A stretch of 64,000 bases of DNA from Janthinobacterium sp. CG3 (GCF_000344615.1 NZ_KB467826.1:1-64000), one strand, 5' to 3'; positions 25,714 through 33,961 are shown, numbered from the stretch's first letter. Numbers and translations are program-made. The notes: a model not told the origin generated them from the sequence alone.

Positions 25714-26021
25714 TTGTATTGTTTCCCTTGACTGGTGGGATTGATACGGAAGGGCGTGCTGCGGGCCGGGTAATACGACTTGTACTTGCGATGCCGTATG
25801 TAAACCTGGCGCATACGCGGGTCGGACTTGGCCATTTTCCGGAACATGTACAACGCCCCAAACCACAGCCCAAGTCCGACTACCGTCGCCCTGACCTCTT
25901 GTGCGCTAAATATCAGCGCAAATGCCATCAGCCCGGTAAACATCACCAGTTCACGATCCCCACCCATGAACAGGTTGTGTCGATTGCCGGCCCGACGAAT
26001 GGGAATCGTGCGGAGTGCCAT
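25710..26021 (-). CDS. trbD: TrbD, VirB3-like inner-membrane protein
   Basis: 103 aa, same size as IncP TrbD. Two adjacent hydrophobic stretches at about 26-58 (VMFTGLMAFALIFSAQEV, ATVVGLGLWFGALYM) and a basic C-terminus (YIRHRKYKSYYPA). It works with TrbE and TrbC in pilus biogenesis. Overlaps trbE by four bases. Confidence 0.9.
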   Translation of the reverse strand: MALRTIPIRRAGNRHNLFMGGDRELVMFTGLMAFALIFSAQEVRATVVGLGLWFGALYMFRKMAKSDPRMRQVYIRHRKYKSYYPARSTPFRINPTSQGKQYK

Positions 26022-26023
26022 AA

Positions 26024-26449
26024 CTATGCAACCCGGCCCGTTGCGGCCATTGCCAGGAACTGCACTTGTGTAGCCGCCGCATCGCCCAAGGCTGCAATTT
26101 CAGCGCCACGACCGAAGAAGGTGCTCATCATGTTTTGCGCGCCAACCAGGAAGGCCATGACCAGCACCAGGAACATCAAGGTACGGAAGAAGCCGTTCAG
26201 GTCGCCACCGAAGATCAGGACGCCGCCCGCGATCACGATGCCGATAATCGACAGCGAGAAAGCCACGGGGCCTGTCACCGAGTTACGCAGACTGGTGAGC
26301 CAGTCCTCGTACGGCAGCGCGCCGCCCGTGCCGGTAGAAGCCATGGCCTGCGGGAGCAGGAAGATGTAAGCGACGACAAGCGCGAAGGCGATGTAGAACA
26401 TCGTGGAGCGGTTGAGGGTGCCTGGTTGCGGGTAGAGAGTAGCGGTCAT
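26024..26449 (-). CDS. trbC: TrbC, cyclic conjugative pilin precursor
   Basis: 141 aa. A long leader ends [16 protein letters not shown]. The mature pilin core reads [38 protein letters not shown] and [17 protein letters not shown], very like RP4 TrbC. RP4 pilin is trimmed by signal peptidase, a host protease and TraF, then cyclised head to tail. The same Ser start and the conserved C-terminal GRGAEIA segment suggest the same processing by TraF at 45436. Confidence 0.95.
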   Translation of the reverse strand: MTATLYPQPGTLNRSTMFYIAFALVVAYIFLLPQAMASTGTGGALPYEDWLTSLRNSVTGPVAFSLSIIGIVIAGGVLIFGGDLNGFFRTLMFLVLVMAFLVGAQNMMSTFFGRGAEIAALGDAAATQVQFLAMAATGRVA

Positions 26450-26460
26450 GTGAAAAGCTC

Positions 26461-27426
26461 CTAGATGGTTTTGGTGATGTATTTGCCGTCGGCGTAGCCG
26501 GAAATCTCAAGGACTTCCTGTATTACGCGATGGCCGTCAGGGGTGCGGGCGATATGAACAACAACATGAACCGCATCGCCTATCAGCGGTTCAATCTTCG
26601 ACGGCGCCGCTTCGTTACGACTGATAAGCGACGCCAAGCGATCAAGGCCAGAGCTGGCCGTATTGGAGTGCAGCGTTGCTGCGCCACCCTCGTGCCCGGT
26701 GTTCCAGGCATCGAGCAGGTCCAGGGCTTCGGCCCCGCGCACTTCGCCGACCAGGATGCGGTCCGGGCGCATGCGCAGAACGAGTTTCAGCAGTGCCGAC
26801 ATGGGCACGTCAATGGTGGTGTGGTACTGCAGATAGTTTTCGGCGGCGCACTGGATCTCGCCCGTGTCCTCGATGATGCAAATGCGCTCCATCGGATCGC
26901 ACAGCACCATTTGATTGATGATCGAATTGACGAGAGTGGTCTTGCCCGAGCCGGTGCCACCGATGACCAGGATATTGCGGTGGTTCTTGACGGCCGCCTT
27001 GATGGCTTCATAGTGGCGCTGCGTCATGATGCCCGCCTCGACGTACTGCTCTAATGTGAAGATGAAGAGCGCCTTCTTACGAATCGCGAAAGTCGGCGCC
27101 GTCACAATCGGAGGAAGCTGGCCAGCGAAGCGGGAACCGTCGAGCGGCAATTCGCCTTCAATCTTGGGATCGTTCGCATTGATGGTCTTGTTGAGGCAAC
27201 TCGCCACGGTCTTGATGATGGCGGCGCCCCTTGCTGGTGGAAGCGTGCCGATGCACTTCATCTTTTCGCCAAGCTTCTCCTGCCACAGCTTGCCATCGGC
27301 ATTGAGCATCAGTTCGACCGTTTTGGGATCGTGCAGGGCCGCCAGCAGGAGTGGCCCCATGTCACGCTCAAGCTTGCGCTTGGCTCGATCCAGGCTGATA
27401 TCTGACCCGTCTTCTGATTCGTTCAT
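26461..27426 (-). CDS. trbB: TrbB, VirB11-like secretion ATPase
   Basis: 321 aa from the ATG at 27426 (RK2 TrbB: 320 aa), preceded by GGAGG. Walker [13 protein letters not shown], Asp box [14 protein letters not shown], Walker B-like [16 protein letters not shown], His box [14 protein letters not shown]. It forms a hexameric cytoplasmic motor at the base of the channel. First gene of the trb operon; expression should be under TrbA and KorB control. Confidence 0.95.
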   Translation of the reverse strand: MNESEDGSDISLDRAKRKLERDMGPLLLAALHDPKTVELMLNADGKLWQEKLGEKMKCIGTLPPARGAAIIKTVASCLNKTINANDPKIEGELPLDGSRFAGQLPPIVTAPTFAIRKKALFIFTLEQYVEAGIMTQRHYEAIKAAVKNHRNILVIGGTGSGKTTLVNSIINQMVLCDPMERICIIEDTGEIQCAAENYLQYHTTIDVPMSALLKLVLRMRPDRILVGEVRGAEALDLLDAWNTGHEGGAATLHSNTASSGLDRLASLISRNEAAPSKIEPLIGDAVHVVVHIARTPDGHRVIQEVLEISGYADGKYITKTI

Positions 27427-27682
27427 GGTGTTCCTCCGGTCAATGTCGTCAATTCTACACGACGAAGGATATACCGAAACCATGTTTCGAACAATATTAT
27501 TAAAAATTTATCGTATTTTCCGAAGGAGAGTTGTTGTGTATCAAATCACAATTTCGCTGTACTTCATAGGGGAATTTGCTTACCATAGCCGCCTCGACGG
27601 CGGACTGCAGACACGTTGCGTGCCTGCTACTTGCATGAACTAATTTAGCTGCTAAAGATTTCCTGCCGTCACTCGAAATTAC
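27427..27682. promoter_or_regulatory. trbB promoter region with variant KorB operator
   Basis: About 255 bp, AT-rich (27480-27550), between trbA and trbB. It contains TTTAGCTGCTAAA at 27644-27656, a KorB operator with a changed central base, next to the 3' end of trbA. In RK2 the trbB promoter lies in the same place and is repressed by TrbA and KorB. Exact -35/-10 boxes are not assigned. Confidence 0.7.
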
Positions 27683-28054
27683 CTATCGAACTCTTCGGTT
27701 TAGCAGCTTCTTGCGGTTCTGCTCATCCCATTGCCTTACGGAAAACGCCTGGAACTCGGTAAGGATGGCCGTATATCGGACATATCCCTCGGGAAGACTG
27801 TGGATCACCTGGCCGCCAGCCAATGCTGCAAGCGTTTCCCGGTCCAAGTCGGTCATTTCCAGCAGCTCGGGCAGCGAGGTTTGCAACGCCTCCGCGATCT
27901 GCTCCATAACTTTCAAGGAGGGATTCGCCTTTCCATTGGTCAGGTCCGAGAGAAACGAGACCGAAATGCCGGCCCTGTCTGCAAGCTCGCTTTTTGTCAT
28001 GTGCCGTTCATCGAGCAGGCGCAAGATATTGGTGAATAGAATCTGGTTGTACAC
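27683..28054 (-). CDS. trbA: TrbA, transfer-gene repressor with KorA-type C-terminus
   Basis: 123 aa (RK2 TrbA about 120). N-terminus MYNQILFTNILRLLDERHMT is nearly that of RK2 TrbA, followed by an XRE helix-turn-helix (KSELADRAGISVSFLSDLTN). The C-terminal domain (VRYTAILTEFQAFSVRQWDE) is the dimerisation module shared with KorA and KlcB. It coordinates tra and trb expression. Upstream lie an OB site and a KorA-like half site. Confidence 0.93.
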   Translation of the reverse strand: MYNQILFTNILRLLDERHMTKSELADRAGISVSFLSDLTNGKANPSLKVMEQIAEALQTSLPELLEMTDLDRETLAALAGGQVIHSLPEGYVRYTAILTEFQAFSVRQWDEQNRKKLLNRRVR

Positions 28055-28088
28055 GGGAGGCCATTTAGTTTTTATAGTCAGCCGGAAT

Positions 28089-28131
28089 TTTAGCCGCTAA
28101 AGTTCCGGTCAAGGAAATTGTTTAGCTAGAT
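28089..28131. promoter_or_regulatory. trbA control region: KorB operator and KorA-like site
   Basis: TTTAGCCGCTAAA at 28089-28101 is a perfect OB. GTTTAGCTAGAT at 28120-28131 matches the KorA operator GTTTAGCTAAAC at 9 of 12 positions. Both lie within 80 bp upstream of the trbA start. Confidence 0.75.
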
Positions 28132-28451
28132 TAGATGCACGAAGCCAATATATCCGCGTAGCAACCGTTCTCTAGCTTCAATTTCTTGACAATATTACCT
28201 GTGATACCACGATTCGGGATACCCCTGTCTGTCGAGTAAATAGGGGGGGCATGATTGCTCAATGTCAAACGGGGAGCGTTTGGTGATGCAGTAGCGCAAG
28301 CTGGGGAATTTTCTGGGGTTTGGGCTTACACCCCCAAAACCGGCTATGGTGTGCTGCGCATCGAGCCTCCAAGAGCGGAGTCTCGCCCCTTCGGGCTGTC
28401 AGCGCCTTTCCAACGGCAAAGGCCACTTCTCACCCACCGGGCATAAAACAG
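28132..28451. other. Gene-free stretch between trbA promoter and first iteron cluster
   Basis: About 320 bp with no supported gene. It is AT-rich near 28140-28250 and contains a G-run (AGGGGGGGC near 28245). It adjoins the iterons and so may be part of the origin, but no DnaA box is visible. Confidence 0.4.
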
Positions 28452-28653
28452 CCCGAAGAATGTCCGAATACCCCGGCCGCGTCAGCGGCCAGGGAACCCG
28501 AAAAATGTCCGAATACCCTGGAAACACGTTCTCCTATGAAGGCATGCGGCTTTTTGGAGCTAAAAAAGGTAGCAAATAAACAATGTTTGCCCGAAAAATG
28601 TCCGAATGCACGCGTTTCGACGACCATAGCTCCAACCCGAAAAATGTCCGAAT
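28452..28653. repeat. Iteron cluster A (4 copies of an 18-bp repeat), downstream of rep
   Basis: CCCGAAAAATGTCCGAAT-type repeats at 28452-28469 (one mismatch, GAAGAATG), 28497-28514, 28590-28607 and 28636-28653, all in the same orientation with irregular spacing (45, 93, 46 bp). They lie directly after the 3' end of rep. These are presumed Rep binding sites forming part of oriV or a copy-control locus. Confidence 0.9.
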
Positions 28654-28663
28654 AGCCCCCCCG

Positions 28664-29419
28664 TCAGAGCAAACTCTGCTGTGGATTGACGCCGAACTTG
28701 AAATCGAGGCCGATCACCTTCCGGCCGGCCCGCTGAGCTTCCCACTCGATGAACATGTTGTTTTTCCCAACCAGCTCAATGACTGCAGGTTCGATCACCC
28801 GCGTCCGGATCGACTTGAAGTCCTTCTTGTAGCTATCGGGTACATCCATCGCGACACAGAAATCCTCTATCGAGGGCTGGTAGCGCCCGGTGTCCTGCCA
28901 GGACTGCAGGACCTCGAACAGGCGCCACGAATATGCCGACCGGAGGGCCGAGGCCTGGGTGAGCTTGTAGCTTGTGAACTCCTTGCGCAACCCGATCAGG
29001 TGCGGGACCACTTCATGCCACCAGTCCAGCTCGACCCAACCTTCGCCCTTGTGGTAGCGGACGGCGCCGCACCAGCGGAATTTGTACTCTTCCACACCCT
29101 TGCGCGTTTTGCGAAGCGTCCGTATGTAGCGGCCGAACAGAGTCTCGGAGGCCGACTGTAGCTGATCGTAAGCCGTGTTCATGTCAACGTTGAACGTCTC
29201 CGCATAATCGGCGGCCGACAACCGTACCTGCCAGGCCCCCCGCTGCTGCACTTGCGTCATGTTCGGGAGCTGGTCGGTCTTGGCGATGCACGCAGCAATG
29301 ATGCGCTTCTCGGCCAGGGACAGCCCGTGAGCGCTGCGCGTCAGGGCATTGCTCATGTTGACCTGTAAAACGCCTAACGGCTGTTCGGCATCGAGCTTGT
29401 GGACGTGTTGAAGTTTCAT
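28664..29419 (-). CDS. repA: Rep_3-family plasmid replication initiator
   Basis: 251 aa from the ATG at 29419; a TTG five codons upstream is also possible. Rep_3 (RepB/RepE-like) pattern with two winged-helix domains: LSLAEKRIIAACIAK, YDQLQSASETLFGR, FTSYKLTQASALRSAYSWRL, DFKSIRTRVIEPAVIELV. It has none of the motifs I know from IncP TrfA. Iterons flank the gene on both sides, as expected for its binding sites. It sits where IncP-1 plasmids would carry ssb-trfA and oriV, so the replicon appears to have been exchanged. Confidence 0.92.
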   Translation of the reverse strand: MKLQHVHKLDAEQPLGVLQVNMSNALTRSAHGLSLAEKRIIAACIAKTDQLPNMTQVQQRGAWQVRLSAADYAETFNVDMNTAYDQLQSASETLFGRYIRTLRKTRKGVEEYKFRWCGAVRYHKGEGWVELDWWHEVVPHLIGLRKEFTSYKLTQASALRSAYSWRLFEVLQSWQDTGRYQPSIEDFCVAMDVPDSYKKDFKSIRTRVIEPAVIELVGKNNMFIEWEAQRAGRKVIGLDFKFGVNPQQSLL

Positions 29420-29493
29420 GGTTCTCACTGGCAAGGGTTACTGGATTTCGGACACACACCGTGGTATTCGCACTTGAAACTATGACTGCCCTG

Positions 29494-29523
29494 ATTGTAG
29501 GCATCAGGACTTTTAAAAGTCAA
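29494..29523 (-). promoter_or_regulatory. Probable rep promoter
   Basis: Reading the minus strand, TTGACT (complement of 29518-29523) and TACAAT (complement of 29494-29499) are separated by 18 bp. They lie about 75 bp before the rep start and directly next to iteron cluster B, which suggests Rep autoregulation. Confidence 0.6.
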
Positions 29524-29541
29524 GTGTCCGATTAGCCACAA

Positions 29542-29693
29542 CCCGAAAAATGTCCGAATAGCGCCGATGCATACAACCCGAAAAATGTCCGAATGCCGGC
29601 GTCTTGCCAGCCCGAAAAATGTCCGAGTGGAACACCCGAAAAATGTCCGACTCGCCCGAGAAAAGTCCGATGAAACCCGAAAAATGTCCGATT
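29542..29693. repeat. Iteron cluster B (5 good + 1 degenerate copies), upstream of rep
   Basis: CCCGAAAAATGTCCGAAT-type repeats at 29542-29559, 29577-29594, 29611-29628, 29635-29652 and 29676-29693, plus a degenerate copy at 29655-29671 (CCCGAGAAAAGTCCGAT). A half copy (AAGTGTCCGATT) is near 29522. All share one orientation with cluster A. This is the best candidate for the core replication origin. Confidence 0.9.
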
Positions 29694-30324
29694 CTCTCTA
29701 AATAGAGAAACAGTTGAAACAAAAAACAGGAAACACAAATCTCCTACCCCGCAGAAACACTCATAGCGCTACGCGCGTGATTCGACTCCAGGCCCCCAAG
29801 GGGGCAATGAACTAACCCCCCCGACGAATGCGACGGCCAACAAGAGAATTGCGCAATGGGATTGCCAGCACCAAGGCCGCCTACCCTTCGGGCTTCGCCC
29901 TACGCCCCGCCGCTGCGCGACGGCCTGCGGGGCAAGCCCCGCGATCCTGCGGCCTGGAGCGGCCCGCTATGCCTTTGCAGAATAACAGGCCAAAAGTATG
30001 ACTCGATTATCGTACAGAAAAGCAATCGACGCTGCGGGCGGACGACGCCCGTTTGAAAGCCGGCGGCGTGCACTGGTCAGTAGGGTTTACGCCAAGGGAG
30101 GGCCTGGTTTTGACGCCGGCCCTGTAAGCGTCGATACCAGGGCATTCCAGCAGGTGCTGGCGCCATCGGGAGGGGTTTAGGGGTCGGATTTATCCGGCAT
30201 CAACCTTAACGCAGCCGGATCGACCCCTGCGCAAGCAGGGGCTTGATTTTGCGAAGCAAAATTCGACCGGAGACAAGCGGGGACGCCCGCGCTGTCAAGG
30301 CAACCAGTTGGCCTCTTTTTGGTG
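29694..30324. other. Gene-free origin-proximal region
   Basis: About 630 bp. After the iterons comes an A-rich stretch (about 29700-29745), a plausible melting region, then GC-rich DNA. A stem CCCCTGC(30224-30230)-GCAA-GCAGGGG(30235-30241) is present. No gene is supported on either strand. This may be part of oriV; no DnaA box was found by eye. Confidence 0.5.
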
Positions 30325-30419
30325 TTGACTGGTCAGAAAATTTAGCTAAACATTAACGAATTCTCTTTCCGATTAGGGCAATTTGCCCTATACTGTTGTT
30401 GAAGGCCGGGCAATTGCCC
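30325..30419 (+). promoter_or_regulatory. klcA promoter with KorA and KorC operators
   Basis: A -35 TTGACT (30325-30330) and -10 TAAACA (about 30347-30352) are spaced 16 bp. The KorA-type site ATTTAGCTAAAC (30340-30351) overlaps the -10. The 17-bp KorC-type palindrome TAGGGCAATTTGCCCTA is at 30374-30390, and a second related palindrome GGGCAATTGCCC at 30408-30419. RK2 klc/kle promoters are likewise repressed by KorA and KorC. Confidence 0.8.
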
Positions 30420-30874
30420 AGGTCAATAACCGGAGAACTCCGAAGGTCAATACGCAACAAAACCTTACCGTAACCGCTTCCCGTGTGCTGGATAATCAGC
30501 GCGAAAATTTCCTTCCCATGTACTTCGGCAGGTCGTTCATGTTGGGTGAGCCGTTCGTGTACGCCTGGCTTGATCGCCTTTCGGTGGACTACGACGGCGG
30601 CATGTGGGATTTCTTTGAACTGAGCAACGGCGGCTTCTACATGGCCCCGGTCGTGCCTGGCCCGTTGCGCATCGAGGTCCACGGCAATTACTACAGCGGT
30701 AGTGTGTCCGCCGACGCGGCCGGCATCATCGCCACGCTGTTCGCCATCAGCCAGCTTGCGGCCCAGGTAACGGACCCGGACGAATGCGGCCCTTTGATCG
30801 ACCGCTACCATCACCTACTTGAGTTTGCTGATTCACATGTCGAGGGCGGCGCCATCCTCCAGGCCATCGACTGA
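30383..30874 (+). CDS. klcA: KlcA (ArdB-type) antirestriction protein, start uncertain
   Basis: The conserved part begins TASRVLDNQRENFLPMYFGR and contains YAWLDRLSVDYDGG, LSNGGFYMAP, SADAAGIIATLFAIS and DECGPLIDRYHHLL, the ArdB/KlcA pattern; the family is about 140 aa. It inhibits type I restriction during plasmid establishment. No ATG or GTG lies just before the conserved part: the in-frame TTG at 30383, inside the KorC operator, is the longest choice (163 aa), and a GTG at 30482 would cut into the conserved start. A mutated start codon is possible. First gene of the kilC-like block. Confidence 0.85.
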   Translation: MPYTVVEGRAIAQVNNRRTPKVNTQQNLTVTASRVLDNQRENFLPMYFGRSFMLGEPFVYAWLDRLSVDYDGGMWDFFELSNGGFYMAPVVPGPLRIEVHGNYYSGSVSADAAGIIATLFAISQLAAQVTDPDECGPLIDRYHHLLEFADSHVEGGAILQAID

Positions 30875-30915
30875 TGAGGTTGGCCCTGGCCGCTAGGCCG
30901 GGGCCAATTACGACG

Positions 30916-31359
30916 ATGACAGACAACGAAAAAATCAATCTGCGAAACGAGGCGACCTACTCGCGGCGCTTGATGGGCACCAGCGTGACAGACCCGGCAA
31001 CCGAAAAGTGCCACCAGTGCGGGGAGCTGCTGCACCCTTACCCCAAGCCCGAATACTGGATGCAGTACCCACTGCCCGAGTGTTGCATCATCGACGGCTT
31101 GAAGATGTGCGAACCTTTTCGAAAGCCTGAGTGCGCCGACACCTACCTGGCCGGGCATCCGGCGCCGGCCGGCGAGCAGAAAATGGCGAAAATGCCGGCC
31201 AAGAAGGCGAAGACGGCCGTTGAACGGGATACGGAGCGCGGCGCGAAGCGGGACGCGGAGGCGGCAGCCGTGGCCGCCTCGATGCCGGTCGACCAGGACG
31301 GATTGCTTGCTGTGGCGAAGGAGTGTGTCGAGCTGTACAACAATGCTGGGGTAGGGTAA
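30916..31359 (+). CDS. Hypothetical Cys-containing protein between klcA and klcB
   Basis: 147 aa from ATG at 30916 (MTDNEKINLRNEATYSRRLM). Cysteines at KCHQCGELLHPYP, PECCIIDGLKMCE and KPECADTYL suggest a zinc-binding fold in the first 90 residues. The C-terminus is basic/Ala-rich and helical. It is inserted between klcA and klcB relative to RK2. Function unknown. Confidence 0.65.
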   Translation: MTDNEKINLRNEATYSRRLMGTSVTDPATEKCHQCGELLHPYPKPEYWMQYPLPECCIIDGLKMCEPFRKPECADTYLAGHPAPAGEQKMAKMPAKKAKTAVERDTERGAKRDAEAAAVAASMPVDQDGLLAVAKECVELYNNAGVG

Positions 31360-31373
31360 GGATTCGTGCGTAA

Positions 31374-32303
31374 ATGAGTAACATCTTGGAAAACCCTGTG
31401 GTTGAAGGCTCCGCCGTAAGTGCAAGAAAAACGAGCGTTTATCTTGTGGTCAAAAATCCGGCTACTTTGCCTGGGAAAAGTGCAAGAAAACTCATTGAGG
31501 AAATCAAAGCAATGTTCAAGACCTCGATTTCGCTTTTCTGGCACTGCCTCTTACTCATTTGCGAAGGAATCCTTACCGTCCCCCATGCTGTGTTGTCCCG
31601 AGCCGACTTTGCCGCCCTGGTCATCAGCGAGCGCTACGATGCCGCGATCTGGAAGCTCAACGGCGGATCGTTCTTCGGCTCCAATGCCGGCGATGAATCG
31701 GCCGGCACGATTGTCAGCCGGCACTGCCAGGCTGTACCTGGTGCGGTGCCGATGTGGGGGCAACAGGGGCAATTCATCATCGATGTGAAGGGTATCCGGT
31801 GTTGGGTGAAGTATGGCGGCAGTCTCGGTTCGGTCTTGAACTGTCATTTCGAGTTCAAAGCCCTGGACCTGGACGGGCCGTTCATTTCCGAAACCGGCTA
31901 CCGTTCGCATTTTTGCGGCGTGGTGCGTGGCCAGGCGGTGGATGCGGCGGCGGCGGCGATCTTCACCGGCTTCCTGGGCAAGCACAGGCGATATTTGGAG
32001 CCTTCTTACCAGGACAGCCTGGCGACCGACCAGCTGCCGGGCTGGATCAAGGCGCTCCCGGTCCAGCCAAGGCGCTCGCTGGCCGTCAGAGAGGCCCCGT
32101 GCGACGCACAGGCGCTGCCGGATGGCTTCGTCCTGGTGGACGTGGTGTTGACTGCCCGCCAGGCCTTCATCGTCCGCAAATGGGCCGAGGCGGCCCGTCC
32201 CAGGGTCATAGCGGCAATGCGTGAGGCGCAGAAGTCGCCGGCATCGGCGCCCGTGGAGCCAGCTCTTGCCGCCGCTGCGGCAGACGAAGGCGGCGGCGAC
32301 TAA
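31374..32303 (+). CDS. klcB: KlcB-like protein with KorA-type C-terminal domain
   Basis: 309 aa. The body includes IISERYDA-like VISERYDAAIWKLNGGSF, SRHCQAVPGAV, FIIDVKGIRCWVKYGGS and FEFKALDLDGPFISETGYRS. Near the C-terminus FVLVDVVLTARQAFIVRKWA matches the dimerisation module of KorA and TrbA, a known feature of RK2 KlcB. Position between klcA and korC also fits. It is shorter than RK2 KlcB (about 400 aa). An internal ATG at 31512 is an alternative start. Confidence 0.8.
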   Translation: MSNILENPVVEGSAVSARKTSVYLVVKNPATLPGKSARKLIEEIKAMFKTSISLFWHCLLLICEGILTVPHAVLSRADFAALVISERYDAAIWKLNGGSFFGSNAGDESAGTIVSRHCQAVPGAVPMWGQQGQFIIDVKGIRCWVKYGGSLGSVLNCHFEFKALDLDGPFISETGYRSHFCGVVRGQAVDAAAAAIFTGFLGKHRRYLEPSYQDSLATDQLPGWIKALPVQPRRSLAVREAPCDAQALPDGFVLVDVVLTARQAFIVRKWAEAARPRVIAAMREAQKSPASAPVEPALAAAAADEGGGD

Positions 32304-32564
32304 GCCGGGGCCGACGACCCCGAGCCTGGCCAGCGGTACAGGATCGTCAAAGTTCACCATCCCTGCTTTGATAAATCGCTTGGGAAAATTGTCGTTATAG
32401 CGAAAGTTTTCCCCGGAAAATGTAGCGTTTTCGCGCATGACGATAGGCCTCTTACCTACCGGAAGAATCGAAACGGGCGTATGGTTATTGACTATGATCC
32501 GAGGTGCGATCAAACCGTGTACAGCATGGATTCCCTCGAACGTATTTGACCATTGGAGACTGGA
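32304..32564. other. Intergenic, 260 bp, no gene
   Basis: Contains short palindromic A/T-rich segments (GAAAATTGTC ... GCGAAAGTTTTC, about 32383-32413) but no match to the KorA, KorB or KorC operators. It may hold the promoter for the 32565 gene. Nothing else readable. Confidence 0.4.
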
Positions 32565-32852
32565 ATGGATGAACAGACAGCGGTTGCGTTGTTGACGGAA
32601 AAGGTGCGTGAGTATGCCCAGGGACGGCAGCAGGACGTGGCACGAGGGGCCGAAAGGCCCCGCCTGGCCGCCTTGCTGGTGCAAAAGTATGGTTTGGGCA
32701 TTGTGGATACCGTCGCGCTCCTATTCGACTCGCCCAGGGCGGCCGACCCCATCAGCAAGGTTGTTGACGAGGAAACAGCTATCATTGATCCTGACTGGCA
32801 AGAGAACGACCGCCAGCGCTGGGCGGCCAGGCCGGCCGACCTGGCGCTGTGA
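32565..32852 (+). CDS. Hypothetical protein, 95 aa, between klcB and korC
   Basis: Starts MDEQTAVALLTEKVREYAQG at the ATG preceded by GGAGACTGGA. Helical, soluble, with ALLVQKYGLGIVDTVALLFD. No family recognised. Same operon direction as klcB and korC, ending 34 bp before korC. Confidence 0.65.
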   Translation: MDEQTAVALLTEKVREYAQGRQQDVARGAERPRLAALLVQKYGLGIVDTVALLFDSPRAADPISKVVDEETAIIDPDWQENDRQRWAARPADLAL

Positions 32853-32886
32853 CGAATACGAACAGGATCACCGAAAAGGACAGGGA

Positions 32887-33147
32887 ATGACTGAGGCATT
32901 TATCAGGGAAGGCTGCTTGCAGCCGGCCGCATCGTGGGAACAGCCGACCGGCGAAGAAGTGCGCGAGGTGTTACGCCTGGCGAGCTTTAAGGGCGGCCAG
33001 GCGGCAAAAGCGCTGGGCCTCGGCGCTAAAGGGGATCGCACCGTGCGGCGCTGGATCGGGGGCGATTCCTCGATCCCCTATGCCGCGTGGGCGCTGCTTT
33101 GCGACTTCGCCGGATTGGGTTCCATCTGGAAGCGCAAAGACGGCTAA
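32887..33147 (+). CDS. korC: KorC transcriptional repressor
   Basis: 86 aa (RK2 KorC 85). MTEAFIREGCLQPAASWEQP, then GEEVREVLRLASFKGGQAA with a helix-turn-helix and RTVRRWIGGDSSIPYAAWAL, the pattern of KorC-type regulators. KorC-type palindromes stand upstream of klcA (30374) and kleA (33227), so it should autoregulate its own operon and repress kleA. Operon order klcA-klcB-korC is that of RK2. Confidence 0.85.
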   Translation: MTEAFIREGCLQPAASWEQPTGEEVREVLRLASFKGGQAAKALGLGAKGDRTVRRWIGGDSSIPYAAWALLCDFAGLGSIWKRKDG

Positions 33148-33177
33148 AGCGAGAGCGGTTTTACTCCATAGGGAAAT

Positions 33178-33272
33178 TTTAGCAGCTAAATTTATATCAA
33201 TGTTTAGCTATATTCCGGTTGCATACTAGGGTAATTTGCCCTAGTATGCAAGTGAGGCCGGGCATATTGCCC
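33178..33272 (+). promoter_or_regulatory. kleA promoter region: KorB-like, KorA-like and KorC operators
   Basis: TTTAGCAGCTAAA (33178-33190) is an OB with altered centre. GTTTAGCTATAT (33202-33213) is a KorA-like half-conserved site. TAGGGTAATTTGCCCTA (33227-33243) is a KorC operator with one mismatch, followed by GGGCATATTGCCC (33260-33272). The layout repeats that of the klcA promoter, including the AGGTCAAT...ACCGGAG leader. Confidence 0.8.
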
Positions 33273-33294
33273 AGGTCAATTACCGGAGTTCCCG

Positions 33295-33522
33295 ATGAAA
33301 AAAATCATGCCATGGCTTGACCTGTTGAATGACGTCACCGCCACCGATTTCCCAGCTCGACGTGATCGTATCGCGGCCTTGATGGAGCAGGCGACAGAAC
33401 CAACGAACAACGCAGCTCACCTGTTGGCCGAGGCCTACGTGGAGGGTTGCAAACTGGAAGGCGATGCGAATGCGCATTGGTCAATCAAGGAAATAGAGCA
33501 GGCACAACTGTGTTCTGGATGA
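33295..33522 (+). CDS. kleA: KleA-like stable-inheritance locus protein
   Basis: 75 aa, starts MKKIMPWLDLLNDVTATDFP after CCGGAG. ARRDRIAALMEQA and AAHLLAEAYVEGCKLEGDA match the small KleA/KleC-type helical proteins. RK2 KleA is of similar size and follows korC with KorA/KorC operators, as here. Biochemical role not established. Confidence 0.75.
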   Translation: MKKIMPWLDLLNDVTATDFPARRDRIAALMEQATEPTNNAAHLLAEAYVEGCKLEGDANAHWSIKEIEQAQLCSG

Positions 33523-33637
33523 GTGGGAAGCTCCCCGGATCACTCCGGGGAACCTGGCCTAAGTACTGACATACTCAAGCCCAGGCGCGGACACCTGCAG
33601 CCAGTATTTGAACTGGAATGCGACAAGGGGTCAAGCT

Positions 33638-33943
33638 ATGACGAACATTGTGAAGTTCCCAGGTGCGAAACAAGAGCCACCGGAACAGCCGACTGAGGCA
33701 CCACGCGAGGCTCCAGCGCCTACGAGCGACCCTGCCCTGCTCAAGGGGATATGGGTCGTCACGGTGCTGCTGTGGCCCTTCCTGAAATGGATAGTAGCGC
33801 TTGATTGCGTCTACCAGATGGTGCGGATGATGTACCACTGGAACACGCCTGGGAGTTTTGCCGGTTTCAGATTCCTGCTGCACTTTGGTGGCTTCGTCGC
33901 ACTGACCTACTTCGTGTCGCTGTACAAACCGAAGGGTCTCTGA
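33638..33943 (+). CDS. kleE: KleE-like membrane protein
   Basis: 101 aa, starts MTNIVKFPGAKQEPPEQP, the KleE-type N-terminal VxFPG motif and Pro-rich stretch. Hydrophobic segments lie at about 36-58 (GIWVVTVLLWPFLKWIVAL) and 78-96 (FLLHFGGFVALTYFVSLY). RK2 KleE (about 109 aa) is a small membrane protein in the same place before korA. Other kle genes (kleB-D, kleF) are not seen. Confidence 0.75.
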   Translation: MTNIVKFPGAKQEPPEQPTEAPREAPAPTSDPALLKGIWVVTVLLWPFLKWIVALDCVYQMVRMMYHWNTPGSFAGFRFLLHFGGFVALTYFVSLYKPKGL

Positions 33944-33961
33944 CCCTGCAGGACCAAAATA

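Noticed and set aside
15000-26500. Numerous long open frames opposite the trb genes
   Set aside because: They follow the codon structure of the trb genes in high-GC DNA, lack ribosome sites and have no recognisable domains.
28664-29419. TrfA replication initiator
   Set aside because: Sequence shows Rep_3 motifs and none of the TrfA segments I know; iterons are unlike RK2 iterons.
28452-29693. CRISPR array
   Set aside because: Repeats of 18 bp occur at irregular spacing (24 to over 90 bp), flank an initiator gene and have no cas genes nearby; they are iterons.
29856-30180. Two short open frames between iterons and klcA
   Set aside because: Compositionally odd (Arg/Pro-rich), no SD, no similarity to known proteins; treated as non-coding origin-proximal DNA.
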